Shown here piece by piece: positions 19,001 to 28,653 of a DNA stretch of 64,000 bases. This DNA comes from Bradyrhizobium sp. 139 (GTDB lineage: Bacteria; Pseudomonadota; Alphaproteobacteria; Rhizobiales; Xanthobacteraceae), in assembly GCF_023074175.1 (NCBI RefSeq), contig NZ_JADPKS010000144.1, positions 62,001 to 126,000 on the forward strand, given 5' to 3'. The notes beneath the pieces were generated by a model. That model saw only the letters and a list, made by a program, of their open reading frames with translations. It was not told where the DNA came from and ran no database searches. The first letter of the stretch is position 1. The number at the start of each line of letters is the position of its first letter. A program made the position numbers and the translations under genes.

Positions 19001-19030
19001 GCGCCGGTTCCGATTAGCGCGAACCGGCGC
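19001..19030 (+). other. Stem-loop downstream of hcp
   Basis: GCGCCGGTTC at 19001-19010 pairs perfectly with GAACCGGCGC at 19021-19030 across a 10-base loop. It starts 18 bases after the hcp stop. No uridine run follows, so it looks more like an mRNA-stabilising hairpin or partial attenuator than a full intrinsic terminator. That would fit the high demand for Hcp compared with tssE onward. Confidence 0.7.
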
Positions 19031-19166
19031 CAGGCGGTGCAATTGCGGTTGCACGTCTCGGCGGGACTTGTTGCGGGCCTGACCGCCTGCCGAGGCGACA
19101 TCATTCTGGGGGCCAGCTGATGCTCCGCGAAAGGGCATAGCGGGCCTGGCATCTTGGGGACGGCAA

Positions 19167-19715
19167 ATGACCATTGCTCCAAAGAGGGATCGGCTCTCTC
19201 CCCCGTTAATGCTGGCATTTCGCGCGGCCCATGACGCACGCGATGCGCGCAAGAAGCTTAATCTGCGCGATGAGTTCGGTGAGCGGGTCATTGCCGGGCG
19301 GCGCAGCGCAGGCCGCTTTCCGATCTCGGAAACCTTGTTGCGGCGGGAGGTCTCCCAAGACCTTGAAACGCTCCTCAATACCATTGCTCTGGAATCGACC
19401 TTGGATCTGAGCGGGCGCGATAGCGTTCGAACCTCGATCCTGAACTACGGCTTCCCCGATATTGCCCACCGTTCGATCGACGAGGTAACGGACGACGAAC
19501 TCACCGGCGCCCTGCGCGAGACTCTGACGACGTACGAGCCAAGACTCGATCGCAAGACGATCCGGGTCCGTCGCGACGGCTCGGTTGGTCCTGAGCAGCT
19601 GAAGCTGCGCTTCATCGTTCACGCCGACCTCAAGGCTGAGCCGCTCAACGTCCCCGTGGAATTTGTCGCCGACGTCGACCTCGACAGCGGCGATATCCAG
19701 ATCAATCGACTTTAG
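19167..19715 (+). CDS. tssE: TssE, gp25-like baseplate protein
   Basis: 182 residues of the gp25-like family. Recognisable are RRFP-like GRFPISETLLRREVSQDL (near 48-65) and the VDLDSGD segment near the C-terminus. It is part of the TssEFG wedge. A GGGGA motif lies 6 bases before the ATG. It follows hcp after a 184-base gap holding a stem-loop, and its stop is separated from the tssF start by a single base. Confidence 0.93.
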   Translation: MTIAPKRDRLSPPLMLAFRAAHDARDARKKLNLRDEFGERVIAGRRSAGRFPISETLLRREVSQDLETLLNTIALESTLDLSGRDSVRTSILNYGFPDIAHRSIDEVTDDELTGALRETLTTYEPRLDRKTIRVRRDGSVGPEQLKLRFIVHADLKAEPLNVPVEFVADVDLDSGDIQINRL

Positions 19716-19716
19716 C

Positions 19717-21684
19717 ATGAATCGCGAATTCCTCGATTTCTACAATCGTGAACTGTCATTGCTGTACGAGCAGGCGGGAGATTTCGCCGAAGAATATCCA
19801 GGAATCGCAGAGCGCCTCGGCGGCCTGATCCGGGACCGCTCGGACCCGATGATCACGGGACTGTTGGAAGGCGCCGCGTTTCTTGCCGCCCGCGTTCAGC
19901 TCAAGCTCAAGCACGAATTCCCGGAATTCACTGCAAACCTGCTTGAGCAACTGGTACCGAACTATCTTGCGCCGACACCATCGGCCATGCTGGTCACCGC
20001 ACGGCCACCCTATGCCGACCCGGCACTGCGCGACGGCAGGAAGATTGTACGCGGCGCCTACTTCGACGCGACCTACCGCGAGAGAGAACGAAGTCTTTCC
20101 TGCCGATTTCGACTTTGCCGCGACATCGTGCTCTGGCCGTTTGACGTCACCAGCGCGGAGTATTTCTCAACAGCGGGCGCTCTGCAGGCGCTCGGGATCC
20201 CGGTCGGTGGCGACGTCATCGCGGGGCTGAAGCTGTCGCTGACCCATCGTACCGCGGCCCGGCTCGATGAGGAACTGCCGGACGCAGAGGCCCGAGCCAA
20301 GCCGGAAACCTGGTTCTCAGGCTGCCGCGTTAGCGAACTTCCGATCTACCTGTCAGGCGCAGAATCCGACGCCATCGCGCTCTACGAGCAATTGATCTCG
20401 AATTGCGAGGGAGTCTACTTCCGCCATCTCGACGACTTCGGCGATCCGGTGGTGGCTCGTGCGCCCCATGATTGCGTGCAGCAAATTGGCTTCGACGAAA
20501 ACGAGTCGCTCTTTCCCAACGATAACCGGATCTTTCGCGGCTCGGAGCTGCTGCGGGAATATTTCATGTTTCCACGCAAGTTCCTCGGCATCAACTTGAC
20601 GGGACTTCGCAGTGTGATGTCGCGGCTGCGCAGCAAATCGATCGATATTGTCTTCGCATTCGATGAGCACAATTCGCGGCTTGCCGCCTCGGTGCGCGCC
20701 GAGACCTTCAGGCTCTATACTGCGCCGGCGATCAATCTGTTCGAGAAGACGAGCGATCGCATTCCCGTCAAGTCGAATACTTACGAGTACCATGTGGTGC
20801 CAGATCGCAGCCGCTATCTGGAATACGAACCGCACCAGGTGCTCGAAGTCTACGCGCACCTTCCGGCAGAGAAGGATAAGCGGCCCGTGCGCCCGCTCTA
20901 TTCGGCCGCCGTCGACCGGACCAGCGGATCGGTCGACGGGCTTTATTTTACCGTCCGCCGCTTACCTCGGCGCCGCACAGTGGAAGAGAAGACATACGGA
21001 GCCTCCTCCGACTACACCGGAACGGACATGTTCCTGTCACTGCTCGAGCCCGGTGAATTGAGCGGCCAAGGCTCCGTTGCCGAACTGAGCGTTCGGGCTC
21101 TTTGCTCCAATCGCCATCTCACCGAACATTTGCCGGTTGGCCAGGGCGGCGCCGATTTTCGCCTGCTGGACGACACCTCCCTTGATCTGATGTGCGTCGC
21201 CGGTCCCACGCCGCCACGCGAGCCGGTGGTCGCCCAACTGCGCAGCCGCAGCGAAATCGCCAACAGTGGGGTTGTCAGCTGGCGGCTGATCAACATGCTC
21301 AGCCTCAACTATCTTGGCCTCGTCGAACGCGGTGGCGGCAAGAACGCCGGAGCGCTGCGCGAGATGCTGTCCTTGTTCGCCGACCAGTTCGACGACGCCA
21401 CGGAGCGCAAGATTCGCGGCGTACGCAGCATAGAAAGCCGTCCTGTCGTGCGGAGGGTCCGCGAGCGCACCGGCAGCGGTGCAGCACGGGGCCTGGAGAT
21501 TACCGTCACGCTTGACGAGAAAGCATTCGAGGGCAGCGGCGTGTTTCTGCTGGGTGCGGTACTGGAGCGCTTCTTCGCCGACTATTCCGGCTTCAACACC
21601 TTCACCCAAACGGTCGTCTCGACGCCGGAGCGCGGCGAGATCATGCGATGGCCACCGCGCATGGGCACGCGGAGGCCGCTATGA
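19717..21684 (+). CDS. tssF: TssF, baseplate wedge protein
   Basis: About 655 residues. The start is placed at the ATG one base after the tssE stop, giving the family-typical MNREFLDFYNRELSLL; longer in-frame starts inside tssE are unlikely. The segments FPEFTANLLEQLVPNYL (about 85-100) and PRKFLGINL (about 280) are conserved in TssF. It joins TssG and TssE in the baseplate. The stop overlaps the tssG ATG (ATGA). Confidence 0.95.
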   Translation: MNREFLDFYNRELSLLYEQAGDFAEEYPGIAERLGGLIRDRSDPMITGLLEGAAFLAARVQLKLKHEFPEFTANLLEQLVPNYLAPTPSAMLVTARPPYADPALRDGRKIVRGAYFDATYRERERSLSCRFRLCRDIVLWPFDVTSAEYFSTAGALQALGIPVGGDVIAGLKLSLTHRTAARLDEELPDAEARAKPETWFSGCRVSELPIYLSGAESDAIALYEQLISNCEGVYFRHLDDFGDPVVARAPHDCVQQIGFDENESLFPNDNRIFRGSELLREYFMFPRKFLGINLTGLRSVMSRLRSKSIDIVFAFDEHNSRLAASVRAETFRLYTAPAINLFEKTSDRIPVKSNTYEYHVVPDRSRYLEYEPHQVLEVYAHLPAEKDKRPVRPLYSAAVDRTSGSVDGLYFTVRRLPRRRTVEEKTYGASSDYTGTDMFLSLLEPGELSGQGSVAELSVRALCSNRHLTEHLPVGQGGADFRLLDDTSLDLMCVAGPTPPREPVVAQLRSRSEIANSGVVSWRLINMLSLNYLGLVERGGGKNAGALREMLSLFADQFDDATERKIRGVRSIESRPVVRRVRERTGSGAARGLEITVTLDEKAFEGSGVFLLGAVLERFFADYSGFNTFTQTVVSTPERGEIMRWPPRMGTRRPL

Positions 21685-22712
21685 CGCTGATCGAGCAGAT
21701 GAAGGCCGAACCTTGGCGTTTCGATTTCTTCCATACGTTGCGCCAGTTCGAGCGCGCCAACCCGGATCGACCGCGGATCGGTGACAGTGCCGCTCGTCGC
21801 GACGAATATGTCGACCTCGGCCAGGTGCCCTATCTGGAGTTCCCCGCCTCGAACCTCGCGGCGGTTGAGGACCATGCCGGCCGGCTCAGGATACTCGTCA
21901 AATTTCTCGGGCTTCTGGGGCCGCAGGGCGCGCTGCCGATCGCCACCACCGATGAAAGCCTCGGTTGGTGGCTGATGCGTGATGACGCCTTCCCGCGCTT
22001 TCTCGATCTCCTCAACGGACGCTTCCTGCAACTCTTCTTTCGTGCCTGGGCCGATGCGCGCCCGATCGCGCAGCATGACCGCCCCGCGGAGGATCGCTTC
22101 ATCGCCTATGTCGGCTCCTTCACCGGCTTAGGCTCCGCTGTTTTCGCCGATCGCGATACGGTACCTGACATGGCGAAGCTCAGCTTCGCTGGACTGGTCG
22201 CGCCCCGGGCGAAGTGTGCATCACGGTTGACTCGGTTCCTGCAAGGACTGTTCGAAGTCAAAGTCGAGATCGACGAATTCGTCGGCACCTGGCTCTCATT
22301 CGATCCAAGTCACTGCAGCCGGCTCGGCGGAACGCATGCGAGGCTCGGTCATGACGCCCTTCTCGGGTCGCGTGTGTTCAGCGTCGAGGACAAGATCAGA
22401 GTTCGGGTCTTTGTCAGAACTTTTGCTCAGTACGAACAATTCCTGCCGACCGAAACCCCCAACTTGTCGGAGCCACTGGCCGACGCCGTTTTCTTCTATA
22501 TCGGTGATGAATTGGAGTGGGAGGTCGAGCTCGCCATTCCGGCGGGAGAGGTCGTGCCGGTCAGGCTTGGACAGAGTGGGCGACTTGGATGGACCACCTG
22601 GGTCTCGCCAAACTGGGCCTCCACGGAAGAATATCGCCGCGATGCCCGCTTTCAGCTCGGTGAGCGATTGAGAGCCGGCCGGAGCGCCGCAGTCAATGCC
22701 GCGGCGATTTGA
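21681..22712 (+). CDS. tssG: TssG, baseplate wedge protein
   Basis: About 343 residues. The start overlaps the tssF stop as ATGA; an in-frame ATG at 21648 is possible but would overlap tssF by 37 bases. The N-terminal WRFDFFHTLRQFE pattern and the GPQGALP segment (about 75) are family hallmarks. It completes the baseplate with TssF and TssE. A gap of 97 bases precedes clpV. Confidence 0.94.
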   Translation: MTLIEQMKAEPWRFDFFHTLRQFERANPDRPRIGDSAARRDEYVDLGQVPYLEFPASNLAAVEDHAGRLRILVKFLGLLGPQGALPIATTDESLGWWLMRDDAFPRFLDLLNGRFLQLFFRAWADARPIAQHDRPAEDRFIAYVGSFTGLGSAVFADRDTVPDMAKLSFAGLVAPRAKCASRLTRFLQGLFEVKVEIDEFVGTWLSFDPSHCSRLGGTHARLGHDALLGSRVFSVEDKIRVRVFVRTFAQYEQFLPTETPNLSEPLADAVFFYIGDELEWEVELAIPAGEVVPVRLGQSGRLGWTTWVSPNWASTEEYRRDARFQLGERLRAGRSAAVNAAAI

Positions 22713-22809
22713 ACCTATCCATCGCGCTGATCGCCTAATGTTATGGAATTTGAAGCAATTTCCGCATGATGGCAAGCATCCGCGGAGGAATTGAGCAGGA
22801 GGAGCCGCC

Positions 22810-25449
22810 GTGACCGACATCAGCATTGAAGCTGTAACGGGCAAGCTGAACCGGGCCGGCTATGATGCCTTCATACAGGCCTTGCGCCACGCAAAGAGCG
22901 CCGGCAATCGAAACGTCGAGCTTGCGCACTGGCTGTTTCACATCCTGCAGCAGGAACGCAACGATCTCAGCCTCTCGGTCGATCACTACAAGCTCGACCG
23001 GGCGCGCTTGCTGTCCGACCTTGCCGGCGTGATCAACGGTTTTCGCAAGAACGAGACCGACATGCCGGGCGTCGCCAATTCGGTCATCGATCTGCTCGAT
23101 CGCGGCTGGCACTATGCCACACTCTTCTTTGGCGAGACCCAAATCCGCACCGGTCATCTGCTTGTGGCAGGCCTGAAATCGAACGATATTCGTCGCACGC
23201 TGAACAACCTCTCGCAAGAATTTGCCAAGGTCAACGTCGACGCACTAGCCGCGGAGCGCCGCGCCGTCTGGGCCGGCTCCGACGAGGAGACCATGCGGCC
23301 GATGGATGGTTCGGGCCTGGTCGGTGCCAGCACGGAAGGCGCGGCCCAAGCGGGTCCCAAGGGAACGACGCCACTCGACCGGTTCTCCCAGGATCTCACC
23401 GCCAAGGCCAAATCGGGCGATATGGATCCGATCCTTGGCCGGGACGAAGAAATCCGCCAACTGATCGACGTGTTGATGCGTCGGCGGCAGAACAACCCAA
23501 TCCTCACCGGCGAGGCTGGCGTTGGCAAGACCGCAGTTGTCGAGGGCTTCGCCCAGCGTATCGCCGCCGGCGACGTGCCGCCACCGCTCCGCGGCGTAAG
23601 GCTTTGTGCGCTCGACATCGGCCTGATGCAGGCCGGTGCCTCCATGAAAGGTGAGTTTGAGCAGCGCTTGCGGTCGGTGATCGACGAGGTCCAGAGCTCA
23701 CCTACCCCCATCATCCTGTTCATCGATGAAGCCCACACACTTATCGGCGCCGGCGGCACGGCCGGCACTGGTGATGCGGCCAATCTACTGAAACCTCCCC
23801 TCGCCCGTGGCACACTGCGCACGATCGCTGCCACCACATGGGCAGAATACCGCCAGTATATCGAGAAAGATCCCGCGCTTACACGACGCTTCCAGCCGAT
23901 CCAGATCGACGAACCGGACGTGGAGACCTGCTGCATCATGCTGCGCGGACTTCTCGGTCCGATGGAAAAGCACCACGGCGTTCGCATCTCGGATGCTGCA
24001 ATCGTCGCAGCGGTCAACCTGTCCCACCGCTACATTCCTTCGCGGCAGTTGCCGGACAAGGCGGTCAGTCTGCTTGACACCGCCTCGGCACGCGTGGCCA
24101 TCAGCCAGAGCGCGACGCCGGCCCTGATCGAGGATGCACGCGTTGCGATTGCCGCTCGTGAAGCTGAGAGATCAGCACTCGTCAGCGACAGCGATCTTGG
24201 GATTGAGGACAGCGACCGCATCACGGCGATCGACCAGGACATTGCGGCACTGAAGGACAAGCAGACAAACCTCGAATCCGATTGGGCCACAGAGCAGGAA
24301 CTCGTCAAGGATATCCGGAGCACTCGGGCAATTCTGTCCCAGCCCAAAGAAGGCGAAGATCCGACTGTCAGGCGCGCGGAGCTGCGCGGAAAGTTCGATA
24401 CGCTTGAGAGCATCAATCCGGAAAAGCGGATGGTCTATGCCCATGTAGACCAGCAATCGGTGGCGTCCGTTGTCTCTGATTGGACGGGCATCCCCGTCGG
24501 CCGGATGATGCGCGACGAGATCGAAACCGTGCTGAAGCTACCGGAGATCCTCAACCGGCGCGTCGTCGGCCAGTCTCATGGGCTGACGATGATCGCCAAG
24601 CGGATTGAGACCAGCCGCGCCAAGCTTGACAACCCGTCGAAGCCGATTGGCGTGTTCATGCTGGCTGGTCCGTCCGGAGTGGGCAAGACCGAAACCGCCC
24701 TAGCGCTTGCCGAGACCCTTTACGGCGGCGAGCAGAACATGATCACGATTAACATGTCGGAGTTCCAGGAAGCGCACACCGTCTCGACCTTGAAGGGAGC
24801 ACCTCCCGGCTATGTCGGCTATGGTGAAGGTGGACGCCTCACGGAGGCTGTTCGGCGCAAGCCCTATAGCGTTATCCTGCTCGACGAGGTGGAGAAAGCT
24901 CATCCCGACGTCCACGAGATCTTCTTCCAGGTGTTCGACAAGGGGACCATGGAGGACGGCAACGGGCGGCGGATCGACTTCAAGAACACCTTGATCATCC
25001 TGACCACCAACGTCGGCACCGATCTGATCATGGGCCTCTCGCGCGATCCGCGGTATCGAAGCGAGCCGGAAGAGCTCGCCAAGGTGCTGAGGCCAGAATT
25101 GCTAAAGGTGTTTCCCGCAGCACTGCTCGGACGCATCGTCTCGATACCGTACTTCCCGCTATCCGACGAGATGCTCGCCGGGATCGTTCGGTTACAGCTC
25201 GACCGGATCGGACGACGCCTCCGCGACAATCATAACGCGTCCTTCGGCTACGATGACGCGGTCGTAGAGCACATTGTGTCGCGTTGCAACGATCCGGATT
25301 CAGGCGGGCGAATGATTGACAATATCATCACCAACACCCTGCTCCCGGAGCTGTCGCGCGAATTTCTCAGCAAGTCCCTTGCCAAGGAAGAAGTCAAGCA
25401 AGCGCGGGTCTCGATCGAGAACGACAAGTTCGCATATTCGTGGAATTGA
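22810..25449 (+). CDS. clpV: ClpV/TssH sheath-recycling AAA+ ATPase
   Basis: 879 residues from a GTG start preceded by GGAGGAGCC. An N-terminal ClpN-like domain (1-150) precedes AAA domain 1, with Walker A GEAGVGKT near residue 234 and Walker B IILFIDEAH near 300. A middle coiled segment (about 430-530) follows, then AAA domain 2 with Walker A GPSGVGKT near 620 and Walker B VILLDEVEKAH near 690. Both ATPase sites look intact. ClpV disassembles contracted TssBC sheath. The methyltransferase gene starts 5 bases after its stop. Confidence 0.95.
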   Translation: MTDISIEAVTGKLNRAGYDAFIQALRHAKSAGNRNVELAHWLFHILQQERNDLSLSVDHYKLDRARLLSDLAGVINGFRKNETDMPGVANSVIDLLDRGWHYATLFFGETQIRTGHLLVAGLKSNDIRRTLNNLSQEFAKVNVDALAAERRAVWAGSDEETMRPMDGSGLVGASTEGAAQAGPKGTTPLDRFSQDLTAKAKSGDMDPILGRDEEIRQLIDVLMRRRQNNPILTGEAGVGKTAVVEGFAQRIAAGDVPPPLRGVRLCALDIGLMQAGASMKGEFEQRLRSVIDEVQSSPTPIILFIDEAHTLIGAGGTAGTGDAANLLKPPLARGTLRTIAATTWAEYRQYIEKDPALTRRFQPIQIDEPDVETCCIMLRGLLGPMEKHHGVRISDAAIVAAVNLSHRYIPSRQLPDKAVSLLDTASARVAISQSATPALIEDARVAIAAREAERSALVSDSDLGIEDSDRITAIDQDIAALKDKQTNLESDWATEQELVKDIRSTRAILSQPKEGEDPTVRRAELRGKFDTLESINPEKRMVYAHVDQQSVASVVSDWTGIPVGRMMRDEIETVLKLPEILNRRVVGQSHGLTMIAKRIETSRAKLDNPSKPIGVFMLAGPSGVGKTETALALAETLYGGEQNMITINMSEFQEAHTVSTLKGAPPGYVGYGEGGRLTEAVRRKPYSVILLDEVEKAHPDVHEIFFQVFDKGTMEDGNGRRIDFKNTLIILTTNVGTDLIMGLSRDPRYRSEPEELAKVLRPELLKVFPAALLGRIVSIPYFPLSDEMLAGIVRLQLDRIGRRLRDNHNASFGYDDAVVEHIVSRCNDPDSGGRMIDNIITNTLLPELSREFLSKSLAKEEVKQARVSIENDKFAYSWN

Positions 25450-25454
25450 GGACG

Positions 25455-27041
25455 ATGAACATTCAAACCGAGCATCGCCACCCGAGCACCGGTCCCACGC
25501 CATACGACGAAGTCTACTACCCCGGCCACGTCTACGGGCTCACTCATCCGAACCATCTTGCTACCATTGCCGCCGTTTACGGCATGGAGCCGGCTCCAGT
25601 CGAGCGTTGCCGGGTGCTGGAGCTTGGCTGCGGCGTTGGCGGCAACCTGTTGCCGATGGCCTTTCAATATCCAAACAGCACGTTCGTCGGTGTCGACTTG
25701 AGCCGCGTGACGATCGAGCGCGGCCAGCAAAATCTCGCCACATTGGGTCTCAGCAATATCAAGCTCCTCCATTGCGACATCATGAATGTCGACGCAAGCT
25801 TCGGGCAATTCGACTACATCATAGCGCACGGCGTGTATTCCTGGGTGCCGCCGGCGGTGCGCGAGAAGATGATGATGATCTTCAAGCAGAACCTGGCTCC
25901 GCGCGGGGTGTGCTACGTCAGCTATAACGCGCACCCGTTCTCGCACCTTCGCGATATGGCCCGCGACATGATGCGGTATCACACCCGCCGCCTCACCGAT
26001 ATGAAGGAGAAGGTAGGACAGGCCCGCGCGATCCTGAAGTTCCTGAGCGACGGCTCGAAGCCCAACTCGGTGCACGGCGCGGTTATGCGCGACCAGTACA
26101 ACCGCGTCCTCAAGTCCCCCGACGAGCTTTTATTTCACGACGATCTCGATGATGGCGCCGAGGCCTTCCTGCTGCATGAGGTCGCCGAAGACGCAAGCCG
26201 CCATGGCCTGCAATATCTGGGCGACGCTGATTTCTCACGACGCTATCTTGGCGGCTATTCCGAGGAGGTTCGCGCAACACTGCAGCGCTTCCCGGAAAGC
26301 GAGTTCATGGCGCGCGATCAATATCAGGACTTCATCGACGGCAACGGCTTTCGGCGCACCTTGCTCTGCCACGACAGCATTTCGCTATCCCGCCAGATCG
26401 ACCTCGATTTCGTTACCCGGTTCCATTTGCTGAGCCCGACCAACCCGATCCATTCCGACTCCTGCGTGACCGACGATTCCGCGATGGAATTCGAGAACCA
26501 GGACGGCAGCAGGGTCACGGTAACCAATCCGCTCTTGAAGGCCGCGTATCTATGTCTCGGCCGAGCTTGGCCGCGAGCATTATCATTTGACGAGTTGCTC
26601 GATGCCGCCCGCGCGCTGCTGGGCGATCAGCAGGCAGCTGATGACCAAAAGGTGTTGACTGAGGCGATGTTCATCCTGGCTTGCAGCGGCGAGGTTTCGT
26701 TCCTGCTGTCGCGTCCCTTTTTGGTGAAGGAAGCTACCGAGCATCCGCAGGCGAGCCTGCTCGCGCGAAGACAAGCGCAAACAGGTCCGCTCGTCACCAA
26801 CCTCCTCCACCAAACAGTGCAGTTGGAGGACGACCGGACCAGGGATTTCCTGCAACTGCTCGACGGTGCGCGGACCATCGACCAGATCACGGCCGAAATG
26901 ACCGAAAAATTCGGCCCGACCATCCGGATAGACCAGAAGGATGGAGCCGGGCAGCCAGCCGAGCCGTTGCTGCTGTCAACGCGAGAAAGCGTTCAACGCT
27001 CGCTTGCGATGGTAGGCAAGCTGGGCCTGCTGGTCGCGTGA
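25455..27041 (+). CDS. SAM-dependent methyltransferase with regulatory domain, last gene of T6SS operon
   Basis: About 528 residues. The N-terminal class I Rossmann methyltransferase domain (about 30-200) has the SAM-binding motif VLELGCGVGG near residue 55 and a motif II aspartate in FVGVDLS near 80. It is followed by the 'methyltransferase regulatory domain' region (about 205-300) and a C-terminal winged-helix-like part. This arrangement resembles the rickettsial PKMT lysine methyltransferases of outer-membrane proteins. Start chosen at the ATG with GAGGACG upstream, 5 bases after the clpV stop; a GTG at 25440 inside clpV is less likely. Close coupling to clpV suggests it modifies a T6SS component or acts as an effector. 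Neither role is shown by the sequence. Confidence 0.82.
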   Translation: MNIQTEHRHPSTGPTPYDEVYYPGHVYGLTHPNHLATIAAVYGMEPAPVERCRVLELGCGVGGNLLPMAFQYPNSTFVGVDLSRVTIERGQQNLATLGLSNIKLLHCDIMNVDASFGQFDYIIAHGVYSWVPPAVREKMMMIFKQNLAPRGVCYVSYNAHPFSHLRDMARDMMRYHTRRLTDMKEKVGQARAILKFLSDGSKPNSVHGAVMRDQYNRVLKSPDELLFHDDLDDGAEAFLLHEVAEDASRHGLQYLGDADFSRRYLGGYSEEVRATLQRFPESEFMARDQYQDFIDGNGFRRTLLCHDSISLSRQIDLDFVTRFHLLSPTNPIHSDSCVTDDSAMEFENQDGSRVTVTNPLLKAAYLCLGRAWPRALSFDELLDAARALLGDQQAADDQKVLTEAMFILACSGEVSFLLSRPFLVKEATEHPQASLLARRQAQTGPLVTNLLHQTVQLEDDRTRDFLQLLDGARTIDQITAEMTEKFGPTIRIDQKDGAGQPAEPLLLSTRESVQRSLAMVGKLGLLVA

Positions 27042-27129
27042 CGCGCTCAAGCGCACGGCTCCGTTGGCGATGAACGGCAGGAGTTGGAAGGTCCTGCCAT
27101 TTCCTGAAACGGATGCGCCCCCCGGCAAT

Positions 27130-27591
27130 CTAGCCGTCGTGGGTATATTGCTGGCCGAGGAGCCATCCCGTGAGAATACCGCCGGGTCCGCTGGTATAGA
27201 CCGGATCAAAGCCAACACCTGCGCGCAGCATCTTCCATTCATGCTCCCCGACCCGGGGAATCCCGGGATCGCCCTTCTGATACTGGGACAGCAGTGTTCG
27301 GGCGACTTCTGCGGCATTGGCGTAGATCGGTCCGTTGGCCCAGCGAGGGCGGGGCAGGCCTGTCATGCGGCAATAGAGCGCCGTGCAGACATAGGCAGAC
27401 GCCTCTTCCGCATTGGCATCAAGGCCGGTGCGCAACAGATCGTATGCCGCATGCAGGCTCTCGTGGACGATATAGGCCGCGTCCAGCCGGCCCGTCACCG
27501 ACACGACCTCAAGCGTAAGCGCATGCGTGCGACCGCCGGGCCATTGAGTACGTCTAATACCCTGCTCCGCAGTGACATTGACCGTCCTCAC
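27130..27591 (-). CDS. Small putative zinc metallopeptidase (HESLH), candidate T6SS effector
   Basis: 153 residues from a GTG start. The motif HESLHA at residues 43-48 fits HExxH zinc binding, with a candidate third ligand Glu in EEASAY about 20 residues later, as in gluzincins. The same spacing and the E-x-[AS]-A-Y signature recur in the protein at 29950-30852, so the two are probably related. It has no signal peptide. It is short upstream of HExxH, and a stop codon lies two codons before the GTG, so an N-terminal truncation cannot be excluded. It converges on the T6SS methyltransferase gene. The family is not recognised; peptidase activity is inferred from the motif only. Confidence 0.6.
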   Translation of the reverse strand: MRTVNVTAEQGIRRTQWPGGRTHALTLEVVSVTGRLDAAYIVHESLHAAYDLLRTGLDANAEEASAYVCTALYCRMTGLPRPRWANGPIYANAAEVARTLLSQYQKGDPGIPRVGEHEWKMLRAGVGFDPVYTSGPGGILTGWLLGQQYTHDG

Positions 27592-27774
27592 TGTTCACAC
27601 TACCCCCCGGATGGTGGTCGCCGTTTCCGATCGGCGGGTTCAAACACTGCGCTGGCGCGACATGACTTCGAATGACCTGGGCCGGGCGCCAGCTTCATCG
27701 AACGAGCCGGCATTGAACCCGAACCCGTCCGGGCGAGACCAATCTGCGGCGAGGATTGCCGCGGAGAGCGCCCC

Positions 27775-28653
27775 ATGACGACGACTGATCCGACGACGAC
27801 CGACACTTACCGGAAGATCGCGGCGCGACTGACCATGCTGCGGCCGCAGATCGATTTGAAGAATTATTTTGCCGGCGCCAACCCGAATGTGCGCCTTTAT
27901 GACGAGAAGCCCTACATCCGACACCAACTCGAGAAGTATGGTGTCGCAGCCGCGACGACCACGCTCGACGGCGTCACCTTCCTGCCAAAGGACTGGGAAG
28001 AGCTGATCAAGAAGCTGCGCATTGCCAAGACGACGGACGGATTCGACGCGTTCGCCGAAGGGCAAAGTCCGGAGAAGGCGTCGCATTGGGCGCTCGATCT
28101 GTCGATGGCGGCAACGATCGGCAAGGGGTTTCGGGAGATCTGGCGCCCAAAGCTGTCCGACAAGCCACTCTCAACGCGGGATCTCCCGGGCCGGCACGGC
28201 TTCGGGCTCGGACGCGACCGCGGACAATGGAGCGATGCCTACGGCTCGCAATTCGGCAAAGACCCGCAGCCCCAGGACATCACCTCGCTGCATTTCGCAG
28301 TAGCACCTGATCGGGTGAACGTGCACATCGACGAAACGGGCTTCGTGTTCGAGGGCGTGGACGGTGCCCTTACGGTCGGGCCGAACTTCGTGCATCACGC
28401 CGGCAATGAACTGTTCTGGAAGAGCAACAAGCATATACCGCAATGGGCGGCGGAGCACATCGACCTGATCCTGCCGAACAGCGCGAACGACTTTTCGCGC
28501 CTGGGCATTTCAGTCGACATGTACCAGCGCAAAGACTTGCGCGTTACGGTCACCGGCTCCTGCGGAGTTTTCGGCGGTTTCGAGTGCTCCGGAACCGTGA
28601 GCGTCAGCGGCACGCATGATCTGCTCGGCTCGAAGTCAAAAGGCCGGCGCTAA
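27775..28653 (+). CDS. Unrecognised protein beside T6SS-linked metallopeptidase genes
   Basis: 292 residues from an ATG with a GGAGAGC Shine-Dalgarno 5 bases away. The first 20 residues are Thr-rich and hydrophilic, with no signal peptide or transmembrane helix. The central part (about 165-240) alternates hydrophobic residues in a beta-like pattern (LHFAVAPDRVNVHID; VGPNFVHHAGNELFWK). The C-terminus has two cysteines (SCGVFGGFECSG) and a basic tail. No family is recognised. It lies between two HExxH genes, so a role as effector, chaperone or immunity factor is possible, but that is inference from position. Confidence 0.6.
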   Translation: MTTTDPTTTDTYRKIAARLTMLRPQIDLKNYFAGANPNVRLYDEKPYIRHQLEKYGVAAATTTLDGVTFLPKDWEELIKKLRIAKTTDGFDAFAEGQSPEKASHWALDLSMAATIGKGFREIWRPKLSDKPLSTRDLPGRHGFGLGRDRGQWSDAYGSQFGKDPQPQDITSLHFAVAPDRVNVHIDETGFVFEGVDGALTVGPNFVHHAGNELFWKSNKHIPQWAAEHIDLILPNSANDFSRLGISVDMYQRKDLRVTVTGSCGVFGGFECSGTVSVSGTHDLLGSKSKGRR

